Shown piece after piece: positions 25,413 to 34,263 of a stretch of DNA of 64,000 nt. Within the stretch, counting starts at the first letter, position 1; the number at the start of each line of letters is the position of its first letter. Location of the stretch: the NCBI GenBank assembly GCA_937888905.1, contig CALATA010000004.1, positions 186,001 through 250,000 on the forward strand, read 5' to 3'. The notes under the pieces were generated by a model, which was not told the origin of the DNA, did not search any database, and was given only the letters and a program-made list of their open reading frames with translations. Source of the DNA: Terrimonas sp937888905 (GTDB lineage Bacteria; Bacteroidota; Bacteroidia; Chitinophagales; Chitinophagaceae). Made by a program: the position numbers and the translations under genes.

Positions 25413-25991
25413 TTATTTGCCGGTCATCTGGCGGCGTACGCGGCTGAGCGTTTCGGGTGCAATGCCCAGGAAAGAAGCAATCATGTGTTGGGGAACGCGT
25501 TGAAGGATCGTAGTGTTGCCCGCAATGAGCTGCTTGTAATTTTCTTCGGCAGACAAACTGATGTTACCTGATAAACGCCTTTGCGTGGCAACAAGACTGT
25601 TTTGTGTGAGAATACGGAAATAACGTTCCATTTTCGGAACGGCTTCCATCATCGCTTCGTAAGAGGAACCGTTGATGAGCAGCAATTCGGTATCTTCCAG
25701 CGCATCGATATTATAGCCCGAAGGTTCGCCCGTCAGAAAACTGTAAAGGTCTGCGATCCACCAGTCTTCAACGGCAAACTGCAATACATGTTCATGTCCT
25801 TTCTCATCAACATTGTAGGATCGTAGTAATCCTTTTTCAACGAAAGCAGTATACTGGCATACTTCTCCTTCCTGCAAAAGGAACTGTTTCCGGCGAAGTT
25901 TTTTGGGGATGAAAAATGTCTTCACCAGTTCCTGTTCCTTTTCAGTCAGGCTTATTTTCTTATTGATATTGCCGAGTAATACTTCGAACAT
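25413..25991 (-). CDS. Crp/Fnr family transcriptional regulator
   Basis: A 192-residue regulator. An N-terminal cyclic-nucleotide-binding-like beta barrel (about 25-115, GEVCQYTAFVEKGLLRSY ... LQFAVEDWWIADLYSFLTGEPS) is joined to a C-terminal helix-turn-helix (VPQHMIASFLGIAPETLSRVRRQ). It lacks the cysteine cluster of FNR and the canonical cAMP-contact Arg-Ser pair is not evident, so the ligand is unknown. This form is abundant in Chitinophagaceae. It lies 96 bases upstream of the truncated NAD(P)-binding gene and 21 bases downstream of the Fe-S membrane protein, and may regulate either. Confidence 0.88.
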   Translation of the reverse strand: MFEVLLGNINKKISLTEKEQELVKTFFIPKKLRRKQFLLQEGEVCQYTAFVEKGLLRSYNVDEKGHEHVLQFAVEDWWIADLYSFLTGEPSGYNIDALEDTELLLINGSSYEAMMEAVPKMERYFRILTQNSLVATQRRLSGNISLSAEENYKQLIAGNTTILQRVPQHMIASFLGIAPETLSRVRRQMTGK

Positions 25992-26012
25992 ATAAAGTGT
26001 TGTCAGCGTTCA

Positions 26013-27344
26013 CTATCCTTGTGCGGCCAGTTCTTCAGCCCATTTGTCGCGCTCATCGGGACTGAATTTCCAGGGGGCGAAGTTGTTTTCCACGTTACCG
26101 AACATCGCATTCCATTCCTGCGGTGCATTGCTGTCTTCCATGATAAGACTGCGGCGCAATTCGTAAATAATATCGAGCGGGGAAATGGATACAGGGCATT
26201 CCTGCACGCAGGCGTTGCAGGTGGTACAGGCTCTCAGTTCTTCGATCGTGATATAACTGAATAAGTTCTTGCCGTCGTCCTGGAAGGTTTTGTTGGCGTC
26301 GATGTTGCGGCCGACTTCTTCGAGACGATCGCGGGTGTCCATCATGATCTTGCGTGGTGAAAGCAACTTGCCGGTCTGGTTGGCAGGACAAGCCGCCGTA
26401 CAGCGACCGCACTCCGTGCAGGCGTAGGCATCAAGGAGATTCTTCCAACTGAGATCGAATACGTCTTTCGCGCCAAACTTAGCGGGCGGCGCAGCATCCG
26501 CCGGGGCGAGTTCGGGTTGCATCGCATACAATACTTCGTTCTGTACGGATTGCATGTTATCCATTTTGCCCATCGGATCGAGTCTGGCATAATACGCATT
26601 AGGGAATGCCAGCAGGATATGCAAATGTTTGGAATAGGGCAGGTAGTTAAGGAAGGCAAAGATGCCTGCAATGTGCAGCCACCAGCATGTGCGCTCGATG
26701 GCGACCAGTCCTTCGTTGCTGATGCCTGAAAGAAGGGGCTGGAGGTATTGCGAGATGACGAAGTTGCCGGTGAGGTGTTGGGAATAATGTTCTGCTCCGC
26801 GCGTTTGCAGCAGGGTGTCGCTGGCATTCAGGAAGAGGAACAAGGTCATCAATACGATCTCGGTAATCAGAATGAGGTTGGCGTCTGTGCGGGGCCAGCC
26901 ATCGAGTTCGTTCTGACGGAAACGGCGGATATAGATAATGTTTCTTCGTACAAGGAAAATAGCACAGGCTATCAATACGGTCAGTGCCAGTACTTCAAAT
27001 GCATTGATCAGGAAGGTATAAAAAACGCCGAGCGGTGCGGCAAACAAACGGTGGGTACCCAACACGCCGTCGAGGACGATCTCGAGAACTTCAATGTTGA
27101 TGATTACAAAACCGGCATAAACGAAGAAGTGCAAAACGCCGACTAATGGATTGCGGAACATTTTTTTCTGACCGAATGCCAGCAACAACAGGTTGCGCCA
27201 ACGTCTTGACGGCTGGTCATTCAGCTTTTCATCGAGTCCGAGGAAGATATTCCGGTAAATAAAACGCGACTTTTTAGCAAACAGGTAAATGGCCGCCGCA
27301 CTCAGCAGTATGAATAAAATTTGTTGGACAATTTGCATAAGCAT
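26013..27344 (-). CDS. Membrane-bound 4Fe-4S oxidoreductase
   Basis: A 443-residue protein. The first 260 residues hold about six membrane helices with histidines placed as in haem-b-binding NarI-like subunits (YVGFVIINIEVLEIV, WWLHIAGIFAFLNYLPYSKHLHILLAFPNAYYA). Two ferredoxin-type cluster motifs follow, CTECGRCTAACPANQTGK and CTTCNACVQECP. It probably moves electrons between quinones and a cytoplasmic CCG-domain protein; the best local candidate is the gene at 19932. The substrate is unknown. Confidence 0.85.
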   Translation of the reverse strand: MLMQIVQQILFILLSAAAIYLFAKKSRFIYRNIFLGLDEKLNDQPSRRWRNLLLLAFGQKKMFRNPLVGVLHFFVYAGFVIINIEVLEIVLDGVLGTHRLFAAPLGVFYTFLINAFEVLALTVLIACAIFLVRRNIIYIRRFRQNELDGWPRTDANLILITEIVLMTLFLFLNASDTLLQTRGAEHYSQHLTGNFVISQYLQPLLSGISNEGLVAIERTCWWLHIAGIFAFLNYLPYSKHLHILLAFPNAYYARLDPMGKMDNMQSVQNEVLYAMQPELAPADAAPPAKFGAKDVFDLSWKNLLDAYACTECGRCTAACPANQTGKLLSPRKIMMDTRDRLEEVGRNIDANKTFQDDGKNLFSYITIEELRACTTCNACVQECPVSISPLDIIYELRRSLIMEDSNAPQEWNAMFGNVENNFAPWKFSPDERDKWAEELAAQG

Positions 27345-27409
27345 CTGATTCTAATCGCTAATTTACGGCTTGTTAGCATAAGAGCTTAAAAAGATTAAGA
27401 CCGAATACC

Positions 27410-27907
27410 ATGGGTGGAAAAAAATATATCCTTGATCAGGCGGTTGCTGCCAGGAAAATGCGGCGGATGGCGCTTGAAATCCTTGAGCAAAACACGGAAG
27501 AAGCGGGTATTATCCTCGTAGGTATTGAAGGAAGCGGCGCCGTGGTGGCGCGTAATATCCTTCAGATGATCGAACAGGAAGGTACATTGCCCGTGCAATT
27601 CATTTCCCTGTCCCTCGACAAACGCCGGCCGGCAGAAGTTACACTCAGCGAAACGCCGGATTTTACGGACAAGGTGATCATAGTGGTCGACGATGTGGCC
27701 AACAGCGGCAAAACCTTGCTGTACGCACTTAAGCCATTTCTTAATTATTATCCGCGCAAAATACAGACGCTGGTGCTGGTTGGCCGCCGTCATAATTCAT
27801 TTCCTGTTTACCCGGATTATGTGGGCCTGGAACTTGCCACTACTTTGCAAGAGCATATTTATGTGGAAGTGGAAGGGGCGGAGGTGAAAGGCGCTTATAT
27901 GGAGTGA
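27410..27907 (+). CDS. Phosphoribosyltransferase family protein
   Basis: A 165-residue type I phosphoribosyltransferase. The PRPP loop is VIIVVDDVANSGKTLLYAL (about 86-104); the hood start is GIILVGIEGSGAVVARNI. It resembles PyrR and hypoxanthine-type enzymes but lacks the PyrR-specific segments seen in the gene at 5578, so the base specificity is open. Divergent from the Fe-S gene; the stop codon is followed at once by ACNATTS arrays. Confidence 0.82.
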   Translation: MGGKKYILDQAVAARKMRRMALEILEQNTEEAGIILVGIEGSGAVVARNILQMIEQEGTLPVQFISLSLDKRRPAEVTLSETPDFTDKVIIVVDDVANSGKTLLYALKPFLNYYPRKIQTLVLVGRRHNSFPVYPDYVGLELATTLQEHIYVEVEGAEVKGAYME

Positions 27908-28150
27908 GGCAATGGTGAATCGTCAATAAGTGAATAGTACCGTGGTTCGGGTACGCGAACCATACAGCGCGACGCTCCCGGTCCTGTCAATTCTGCTCTT
28001 TGCGACTTAATTTCTTTGCGCCTTTGCGTGAAAAGTGGAATCTGTCTGGCGAAGGTACATAAAGAGGAAGGGCGGCAAAATTCAAAAGAATGACTTGTTG
28101 CGGTGCCTCGAACCTTATTCCTTAGCCCGAAGTGTCGGGCCTTATACCTT
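27908..28150. repeat. Mixed arrays with a GGTTCG palindrome
   Basis: Inverse ACNATTS units occupy 27908-27937. An inverted repeat TGGTTCG...CGAACCA (27943-27962, centre GGTACG) is a diverged member of the palindrome family. GCAAAG-class units (TTTGCGACTTAATTTC, CTTTGCGTGAAA) lie at 27999-28035 and AAGGYRT-inverse units at 28112-28148. The latter contain a hairpin GCCCGA-AGTG-TCGGGC (28125-28140), possibly the transcript end of the following minus-strand gene. Confidence 0.65.
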
Positions 28151-28155
28151 TCACC

Positions 28156-29115
28156 TCAGAAATACACCGCATACGCCTTCACTTTCCCCTTATTATCTAT
28201 CATCAGCGACGGCGCGGGAAATTTGAATGAATTGAATACCGAGAAAGCCGTTTTCAGGAAACGGCTCTTCGTGGGAATTTTGGTAAGGTCGATATCGGGG
28301 GCAAGATAAAACTGGCGCTTGCGCGGAATATCGCTGCGGTCGTAATCGATACCGGTTGATTTGTCCGTCCATTTATTCGAATATCCTCCAAACATACCAT
28401 CCGCGCCATAGCCAACGGCTATGTTCAGCCAGGCGGGCCAGTTACTGTCGGGGAAAAATGATTTCACATTTGCGCTCAACCAATAGGCCTGGGCGTTGTA
28501 ATCTTTCAGCATCCGCTCGTACCATGCTTTTCCATACAGATCATCGGCTCTTTCCTCCAGCATGCCGGCAGGATATTTTTTTCGGTGAAAAGAGAATTTG
28601 TATTGAATGCGCTGCTCTCCCCACAACAATTCCTGCGACATGAAAGCCACCGATCCCAATACGTTAGCCCCCATGTCGCTCCAACTCCATCCCCATTTGG
28701 CAGAACGTGAATCGAGGAATTCGATAGCCGTGAGATAACCTGCTCCGCTCAACCCGCCGATCCATACGGCTTTTTTATGCGGCACGCCGGCCCATTCCCA
28801 CAAAGCAGTTGACGCACGCCCCGTATTGTATGCGGTCCAGGCATGACCGATCTTGTCCATCTGCAACCACTCGCGGCTGTCGTCGTAAGAATGAATAGGG
28901 GAACGGGTTTCATTGGAATACCAGGCGGCATTCAGCACCACGAGTGAGCCGCCATATCCCGCCACATTGAGGCCGCCGATCAGCCACTGGCGTTTCGCTT
29001 TTTGCGCCGGTGTCAACGCGCGGGCCGCGGCACTGTCAACGGCCTGGGCATTGATATAGCCTGCGGGCAATAAAAGCAAGCTGAGCGACAGGAGCAGGGA
29101 TAAACGTAGCAACAT
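28156..29115 (-). CDS. DUF2279 family protein
   Basis: A 319-residue exported protein: hydrophobic signal (MLLRLSLLLSLSLLLLPAGYINAQA). It carries the DUF2279/YfiM-type segment IGHAWTAYNTGRASTALWEWAGVPHKKAVWIGG and FLDSRSAKWGWSWSDMGANVLGSVAF. The conserved His, Asp and Trp residues and short hydrophobic stretches suggest association with the outer membrane. Function is not established for the family. The C-terminal region ends in a beta strand (KGKVKAYAVYF). Divergent from the phosphohexomutase gene. Confidence 0.82.
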   Translation of the reverse strand: MLLRLSLLLSLSLLLLPAGYINAQAVDSAAARALTPAQKAKRQWLIGGLNVAGYGGSLVVLNAAWYSNETRSPIHSYDDSREWLQMDKIGHAWTAYNTGRASTALWEWAGVPHKKAVWIGGLSGAGYLTAIEFLDSRSAKWGWSWSDMGANVLGSVAFMSQELLWGEQRIQYKFSFHRKKYPAGMLEERADDLYGKAWYERMLKDYNAQAYWLSANVKSFFPDSNWPAWLNIAVGYGADGMFGGYSNKWTDKSTGIDYDRSDIPRKRQFYLAPDIDLTKIPTKSRFLKTAFSVFNSFKFPAPSLMIDNKGKVKAYAVYF

Positions 29116-29237
29116 GGTTACAAAAATACGTTGCCGCAGCCGAACAGGTTTTAAAAACCATTAAAACAGCCTGATAAATAGCTTTAAAAAAATCAATAAC
29201 TTCAGCCCTTTAAATAACAATGGAAAACGATTGACTT

Positions 29238-30962
29238 ATGGATACAGCTATTCAGGCAAAAATCAATACCTGGCTGACAGGAAGTTTTGACGAAGACACC
29301 CGGCAGGAAATTAAAAAACTGCAACAGGAAAACGAAACAGATCTGGCCGATGCTTTCTATCGCAATCTGGAGTTTGGTACCGGTGGTCTCAGAGGTATCA
29401 TGGGCGTGGGCACCAACCGTATGAACAAATACACCGTGGGAATGGCCACACAGGGATATGCTAATTATCTCAAACAAAGTTTTCCCGGCGAGGTAAAGGT
29501 GGCTATTGCACATGACAGCCGCAACAACAGCCGTTTTTTTGCTGAAACAACTGCCGGCGTATTCGCTGCCAATGGCATCAAAGTATACCTTTTCGAAAGT
29601 CTGCGTCCTACTCCGGAACTTTCTTTTGCCATCCGTCATCTAGGCTGCCAGGGAGGCGTTGTTTGCACGGCATCGCACAACCCGAAAGAATACAACGGTT
29701 ATAAAGCTTATTGGAATGATGGTGCGCAACTGGTGCCGCCGCATGATAAAAATGTAATCAAAGAAGTAGAGAAAATTTCATCGGTAGACGAGGTGAAATT
29801 TACCGGGGGAGAAGAAAACATTACGCTCATCGGCCGGGAAATCGATGAAGCCTATATGGACATGGTAAAAGGGTTGAGCGTATATCCCGATGTGATCGCG
29901 CGTCAGCACGACCTGAAGATCGTGTATACGCCCATTCATGGAACGGGTATCAAACTTGTTCCCGAAGTATTGCAACGTTTTGGTTTTACCAACGTGACGA
30001 TCGTGGAGGAACAAGCGGAACCCAATGGTAATTTCCCGACCGTGGCTTATCCGAATCCGGAGGAAAAAGAAACCATGAGCATCGGGCTTAAAAAAGCCGA
30101 ATCACTCGATGCGGATATTCTGCTTGGCACCGATCCCGATGCAGACCGCGTAGGTATTGGCATTCGTGATAATCACGGTAAATGGGTGCTGATGAATGGT
30201 AACCAAACAGCCGTGCTCGCATTCAACTACCTGATCGAAGCGCGCCGCACCAAAGGCATCGCGCAGGCGAATGATATGGTGATCACCACCATCGTAACCA
30301 CCGGGATGATCGATGAAATAGCCGCCGCCAATAAAGTGGCCTGTTATCGTGTGCTGACCGGTTTCAAATGGATCGCCGAAATGATCCGTGAGAAGGAAGG
30401 AAAAGAAAATTATATCGTAGGCGGCGAAGAGAGTTTTGGTCTGATGATCGGTGACAAAATCCGTGACAAAGATGCCGTAAGTGCGGTTGCATTACTTTGC
30501 GAAATGGCGGCTTATGAAAAAGAAAAAGGGCGTTCACTGTTCGATAAGCTGATCGAACTGTATATCCAGCACGGCTTCTATAAAGAAGATCTTATTTCCA
30601 TTACGAAAAAAGGAATGGACGGTCAGCAGCAGATAGCCGCGATGATGGAAGCTTTCCGCGCACAGCCTCCGCAGACGATCAACGGGTCACCCGTGGTGAA
30701 ACTGCTCGACTATGAATTGCAGCAGGGTAAAAATCCGCAGACCGGTGAAACATGGCCGATCACTTTACCCAAATCAAACGTATTGCAGTTCATCCTGGAA
30801 GACGGCAGCATCATCTCTGCACGCCCGAGCGGCACCGAACCCAAGATCAAATTCTATTTCAGTATTAAAGAAAAACTGGAAAATGCGGCTGATTTTGATA
30901 AGGTAAATGCACAGCTTGATGAAAAGATCAAGGCGATAGTGAAGGATATGAAGCTGAGGTAG
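29238..30962 (+). CDS. Phospho-sugar mutase (alpha-D-phosphohexomutase)
   Basis: Interconverts 1- and 6-phosphates of glucose or mannose; the product feeds glycogen, nucleotide-sugar and envelope synthesis. The 574-residue length is that of the PGM2/PgcA-like subfamily. Seen: FGTGGLRGIMGVG, the phosphoserine loop TASHNPKEYNGYK (about 145), the metal loop DPDADRVGIG (about 300), the sugar-binding GGEESFG (about 394) and the phosphate loop RPSGTEPKIKFY (about 533). Specificity for glucose versus mannose cannot be set. The last 18 codons (from 30909) are the first part of a 255-bp unit present three times downstream. Confidence 0.93.
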   Translation: MDTAIQAKINTWLTGSFDEDTRQEIKKLQQENETDLADAFYRNLEFGTGGLRGIMGVGTNRMNKYTVGMATQGYANYLKQSFPGEVKVAIAHDSRNNSRFFAETTAGVFAANGIKVYLFESLRPTPELSFAIRHLGCQGGVVCTASHNPKEYNGYKAYWNDGAQLVPPHDKNVIKEVEKISSVDEVKFTGGEENITLIGREIDEAYMDMVKGLSVYPDVIARQHDLKIVYTPIHGTGIKLVPEVLQRFGFTNVTIVEEQAEPNGNFPTVAYPNPEEKETMSIGLKKAESLDADILLGTDPDADRVGIGIRDNHGKWVLMNGNQTAVLAFNYLIEARRTKGIAQANDMVITTIVTTGMIDEIAAANKVACYRVLTGFKWIAEMIREKEGKENYIVGGEESFGLMIGDKIRDKDAVSAVALLCEMAAYEKEKGRSLFDKLIELYIQHGFYKEDLISITKKGMDGQQQIAAMMEAFRAQPPQTINGSPVVKLLDYELQQGKNPQTGETWPITLPKSNVLQFILEDGSIISARPSGTEPKIKFYFSIKEKLENAADFDKVNAQLDEKIKAIVKDMKLR

Positions 30963-31104
30963 GGCAATGTGCAAATATGAAAATATGAAAATGTGGAAAT
31001 GAAATACAGGTTACTGCTATCAGTAACTATTCCACCTCGGGTAAACGCCCGCTAGATTATTTTCACATTTCCACATCCGCCGGGAGGCGGCACATTTTCA
31101 CATT

Positions 31105-31146
31105 AAAGAAATGCCCGGTTTCGCAAAGCGAACCGGGCATTTCTTT
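31105..31146 (+). terminator. Terminator hairpin, tandem copy 1
   Basis: A 16-bp uninterrupted arm (AAAGAAATGCCCGGTT with AACCGGGCATTTCTTT) closed by CGC-AAA-GCG. It terminates the mutase transcript and is followed by a promoter-like box. Confidence 0.85.
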
Positions 31147-31359
31147 ATCCTCGCATTCTGCTATTGCACAGCTTGATGAAAAGATCAAGACGATAGTGAA
31201 GGATATGAAGTTGGGTAGGGTATATGTAAATGTGCAAATATGTAAATGCGGAGATGGAATACAGGTTGCTGTTATCAGTAACTATTCCACCTCGGGTAAA
31301 CGCCCGCTAGATTATTTTCACATTTCCACATCCGCCGGGAGGCGGCACATTTTCACATT

Positions 31360-31401
31360 AAAGAAATGCCCGGTTTCGCAAAGCGAACCGGGCATTTCTT
31401 T
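31360..31401 (+). terminator. Terminator hairpin, tandem copy 2
   Basis: Same sequence as at 31105-31146, 255 bases further. Confidence 0.8.
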
Positions 31402-31614
31402 ATCCTCGCATTCTGCTATTGCACAGCTTGATGAAAAGATCAAGACGATAGTGAAGGATATGAAGTTGGGTAGGGTATATGTAAATGTGCAAATATGTAA
31501 ATGCGGAGATGGAATACAGGTTGCTGTTATCAGTAACTATTCCACCTCGGGTAAACGCCCGCTAGATTATTTTCACATTTCCACATCCGCCGGGAGGCGG
31601 CACATTTTCACATT

Positions 31615-31656
31615 AAAGAAATGCCCGGTTTCGCAAAGCGAACCGGGCATTTCTTT
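31615..31656 (+). terminator. Terminator hairpin, tandem copy 3
   Basis: Same sequence again; this one lies only 16 bases before the pcm start codon. Confidence 0.8.
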
Positions 31657-31663
31657 ATCTTCG
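31656..31663 (+). promoter_or_regulatory. Probable -7 box of pcm
   Basis: TATCTTCG (one mismatch to TAnnTTTG), nine bases before ATG 31673. Copies 1 and 2 of the tandem unit carry TATCCTCG at the same place. No -33 box; that region is inside the terminator stem. Confidence 0.4.
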
Positions 31664-31672
31664 CGTTCTGCT

Positions 31673-32329
31673 ATGAGACCTACAGAAGATGGATATCGCC
31701 ACAAAGGATTACGTAAAAAACTTGTTGACATAATTGCAGCGAAGGGCATAACCGATGAAAATGTTTTAGCTGCGATAGGCCGTGTACCACGGCACTTTTT
31801 CCTAGACTCGGCTTTTGATGAACTGGCATATGACGACCGTGCATTTCCGATAGGAGAAGGGCAGACCATTTCGCAACCCTACACGGTAGCTTATCAAAGT
31901 CAGTTGCTGGCATTGAAACCATTGATGAAAGTGCTGGAGATTGGTACCGGCAGCGCTTATCAGGCCGTTATACTGGCAGAACTCGGCGCTAAAGTATTTA
32001 CCATCGAACGGCAAAAAGCTTTATTTGATGCCAACAAACAATTTGCGTTGCTCCGCAAATATCCTGCGATTAAGTTCTTTTACGGCGACGGCTATCAGGG
32101 ACTTCCTACTTACGGACCTTTTGATCGCGTGATCATCACGGCTGCTGCGCCCGACATTCCTCAAAAACTTATACAACAATTGCGTCCCGGTGGCATGATG
32201 GTTATTCCCGTTGGGGAAGGCGAGGTGCAACAGATGCGCCGCCTTACCAAGAAAGAAGACGGATCGTATACCGAAGAACGGTTTGCCGATTTTTCTTTTG
32301 TACCGATGCTGAGTGGTACTAATAAGTGA
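31673..32329 (+). CDS. pcm: Protein-L-isoaspartate O-methyltransferase
   Basis: Repairs age-damaged proteins by methylating L-isoaspartyl residues with S-adenosylmethionine. The 218-residue protein has VLAAIGRVPRHFFLDSAFDELAYDD at the N-terminus, the PCMT-specific FPIGEGQTISQPYTVAYQ, the SAM loop VLEIGTGSAYQAVILAELGAKVFTIE, and FDRVIITAAAPDIPQKLIQQLRPGG. The start is ATG 31673 (MRPTEDGYRHKGLRKKLV). The open frame extends upstream to 31196 only because the tandem units happen to be in frame. The stop codon runs into an ACNATTS array. Confidence 0.93.
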   Translation: MRPTEDGYRHKGLRKKLVDIIAAKGITDENVLAAIGRVPRHFFLDSAFDELAYDDRAFPIGEGQTISQPYTVAYQSQLLALKPLMKVLEIGTGSAYQAVILAELGAKVFTIERQKALFDANKQFALLRKYPAIKFFYGDGYQGLPTYGPFDRVIITAAAPDIPQKLIQQLRPGGMMVIPVGEGEVQQMRRLTKKEDGSYTEERFADFSFVPMLSGTNK

Positions 32330-32640
32330 AATCGTGAATCGTCAATCGTCAATAGGCGAATCAGTGAATATCTTTGCGTCTTAATTCCTTTACATCTTTG
32401 CGTGAAAAGCAGCAGGGTTCACGCAAAGGCACATAAGGAGCAAGGACGCAAAGAAGCGAATACTCGCCGATTTTCTTTTGTACCGATGCTGAATGCCTTT
32501 ACGATCTTGTTACTTAATACTTATCACTTAATACTTATTACTTAATACTTATTACTTAATACGGCTGTTTGACTTAAAACCACAAAAAAAGGCGTAAAGC
32601 AAAATGCCTTACGCCTCAAACCTTTTATCTTATACCTCCC
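32326..32640. repeat. Intergenic mosaic between pcm and lpdA
   Basis: Inverse ACNATTS units are at 32328-32371 and GCAAAG-class units with their inverse at 32375-32460. A 31-base direct copy of pcm coding sequence follows: 32466-32496 (GCCGATTTTTCTTTTGTACC-like, with TTTCTTTTGTACCGATGCTG) repeats the 3' end of pcm at about 32284-32311. AGTNNTA-inverse units lie at 32510-32565, CGGCTGTTT at 32566-32574 and AAGGYRT-inverse units at 32615-32638. No intact gene is seen. Confidence 0.75.
32583..32615 (-). terminator. Terminator of lpdA
   Basis: On the minus strand GGCGTAA (from 32615) pairs with TTACGCC (ending 32591) and is followed by a run of T to 32584. It lies 26 bases after the lpdA stop. 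Confidence 0.75.
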
Positions 32641-34041
32641 TTACAGGTGAATTGCTTCACCGTAGGCCACTTCAATAGCGTCTTTCACGCTTTCGCTGAT
32701 AGTGGGATGCGGATGAATGCTGTTAAGCACTTCATGGTAGGTAGTCTCCAGTTTGCGGGCCGTTACCGTTTGTGCAATGATCTCGGTTACGTTGTAGCCG
32801 ATAGCATGTGTGCCCAGCCACTCGCCGTATTTGGCATCGAAGATCACTTTGATAAATCCTTCTGCATGACCTGCCGCAGATGCTTTACCGGATGCACTCA
32901 GCGGGAACTTGCCCACCTTGATTTCGTAACCGGCATCGCGGGCCTGCTTCTCTGTGAAACCAACTGAAGCAATCTCGGGATAGCAATATGTACAACCCGG
33001 AACGTTGCCGTAATCGAGCGGCTCGGGCTGATGATTGTATTTTTTCTCTGCATGCGCAATAGCTTCAACGCAGATGATGCCTTCTTTGGAAGCAACGTGC
33101 GCCAGCGCCTGGCCAGGAACACAGTCACCGATCGCATAGATACCGGGTACGCTTGTCTGATAGTATTTATCCACGGTGATGCGGCCCTTGTCCGTCTTCA
33201 CGCCTGTTTCTTCCAGACCAATGCCCTCGATGTTGGCAGATACGCCTACTGCGCTCAGCAATATGTCGGCTTCCAGTACCACTTCTCCGTCGGCAGTTTT
33301 CACTTTTGCTTTTACGCCCTCACCGGATGTATCAACAGAAGTTACTTCGCTGTTGGTGAGAATATCGATGCCTTGTTTTTTGAAATTCTTTTCGAGTTCT
33401 TTTGATACATCCTCATCTTCCACCGGCACTACGCGGGGGAGGAATTCAACTACGGTAACTTTGGTGCCGATGCTGTTGTAGAAATATCCGAACTCAACAC
33501 CGATGGCGCCCGAGCCTACCACGATGATGCTCTTAGGCTGCGTTGGCAGCGACATGGCTTCACGGTAGCCGATCACTTTCTTACCGTCCTGTTTGAGGGC
33601 TGGCAATTCGCGGCTTCTGCCGCCGGTAGCGATGATGATATATTTACCTTCAACGATCTGCTTCTGACCGTCTTTTTCTACTTCCACTTTTCCTTTACCA
33701 ACCAGTTTGCCGAAGCCCATGATCACGTCGATCTTGTTCTTCTTCATCAGGAACTGCACACCTTTGCTCATTTTGTCGGCTACACCACGGCTGCGCTTAA
33801 TGATGGCGTCGAAACGCGGGGTACCGGTAGCTTCTATGCCGTAAGCTTCCGCATGACGGATATCATTGGCTACCTGGGCACTTTTCAGCAGTGCCTTGGT
33901 AGGTATACAGCCCCAGTTCAGGCAAATGCCTCCCAGGCTCTCTTTTTCGATAATAGCTGTTTTAAAGCCTAACTGTGAAGCACGGATAGCTGCCACATAA
34001 CCTCCGGGACCGCTGCCGAGCACTACTACATCGTATGCCAT
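32641..34041 (-). CDS. lpdA: Dihydrolipoyl dehydrogenase
   Basis: FAD flavoprotein (E3) that reoxidises dihydrolipoamide in pyruvate, 2-oxoglutarate and related complexes, with NAD+ as acceptor. The 466-residue protein has VVVLGSGPGGYVAAIRASQLG (FAD), the redox disulfide GGICLNWGCIPTKALL (about 37-46), the NAD fold VVGSGAIGVEFGYFY, GIYAIGDCVPG, and the His-Glu catalytic dyad in HPHPTISE. The frame is open upstream to 34155, but MAYDVVVLGSGPGG at 34041 is the expected start. No E1/E2 genes are nearby. Divergent from the receptor gene. Confidence 0.95.
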   Translation of the reverse strand: MAYDVVVLGSGPGGYVAAIRASQLGFKTAIIEKESLGGICLNWGCIPTKALLKSAQVANDIRHAEAYGIEATGTPRFDAIIKRSRGVADKMSKGVQFLMKKNKIDVIMGFGKLVGKGKVEVEKDGQKQIVEGKYIIIATGGRSRELPALKQDGKKVIGYREAMSLPTQPKSIIVVGSGAIGVEFGYFYNSIGTKVTVVEFLPRVVPVEDEDVSKELEKNFKKQGIDILTNSEVTSVDTSGEGVKAKVKTADGEVVLEADILLSAVGVSANIEGIGLEETGVKTDKGRITVDKYYQTSVPGIYAIGDCVPGQALAHVASKEGIICVEAIAHAEKKYNHQPEPLDYGNVPGCTYCYPEIASVGFTEKQARDAGYEIKVGKFPLSASGKASAAGHAEGFIKVIFDAKYGEWLGTHAIGYNVTEIIAQTVTARKLETTYHEVLNSIHPHPTISESVKDAIEVAYGEAIHL

Positions 34042-34263
34042 ATTATCTTGATTGATTTTTAAATGAATGAAGCTGATCAGTATGCGCAGCGAAGTTATTT
34101 TAAAACAACCAATTGGGCAAAAAAGGCGTCCCGCGGCCGAGGAACGCTGTTCCAATGCGGAAATTCCCCGGTTTTACTACCGGTTTTTTCCGTTTATAGA
34201 CATACAACCACGAAAAAAAGGAACAGATTGCATGATATTGAATATCTTGTAGCCTCTTTCTGC

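Larger units (their letters stand above)
30909..31675 (+). repeat. Three tandem copies of a 255-257 bp unit
   Basis: Unit 1 is 30909-31165, unit 2 is 31166-31420 and unit 3 is 31421-31675. Each contains the last codons of the mutase, an 8-bp array (CAAATATG, AAATGTGG), a hairpin GTTACTG-CTAT-CAGTAAC, a hairpin CCGCC-GGGA-GGCGG, a long GCCCGGTT...AACCGGGC terminator and a promoter-like box. Unit 2 and unit 3 are nearly identical; unit 1 differs at more positions and has two extra bases. Unit 3 ends in the start codon of pcm. Because 255 is a multiple of three, units 2 and 3 are open in frame with pcm. Confidence 0.95.

Noticed and set aside
31196..31672. N-terminal extension of pcm encoded by tandem units 2 and 3
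   Set aside because: The extension is translated hairpin and terminator sequence, open only because the unit length is a multiple of three; Pcm homology begins at ATG 31673.
34042..34155. Longer lpdA start at 34155
   Set aside because: The extra 38 residues have no FAD-domain homology; MAYDVVVLGSGPGG is the standard start and the extension would overlap the divergent control region.
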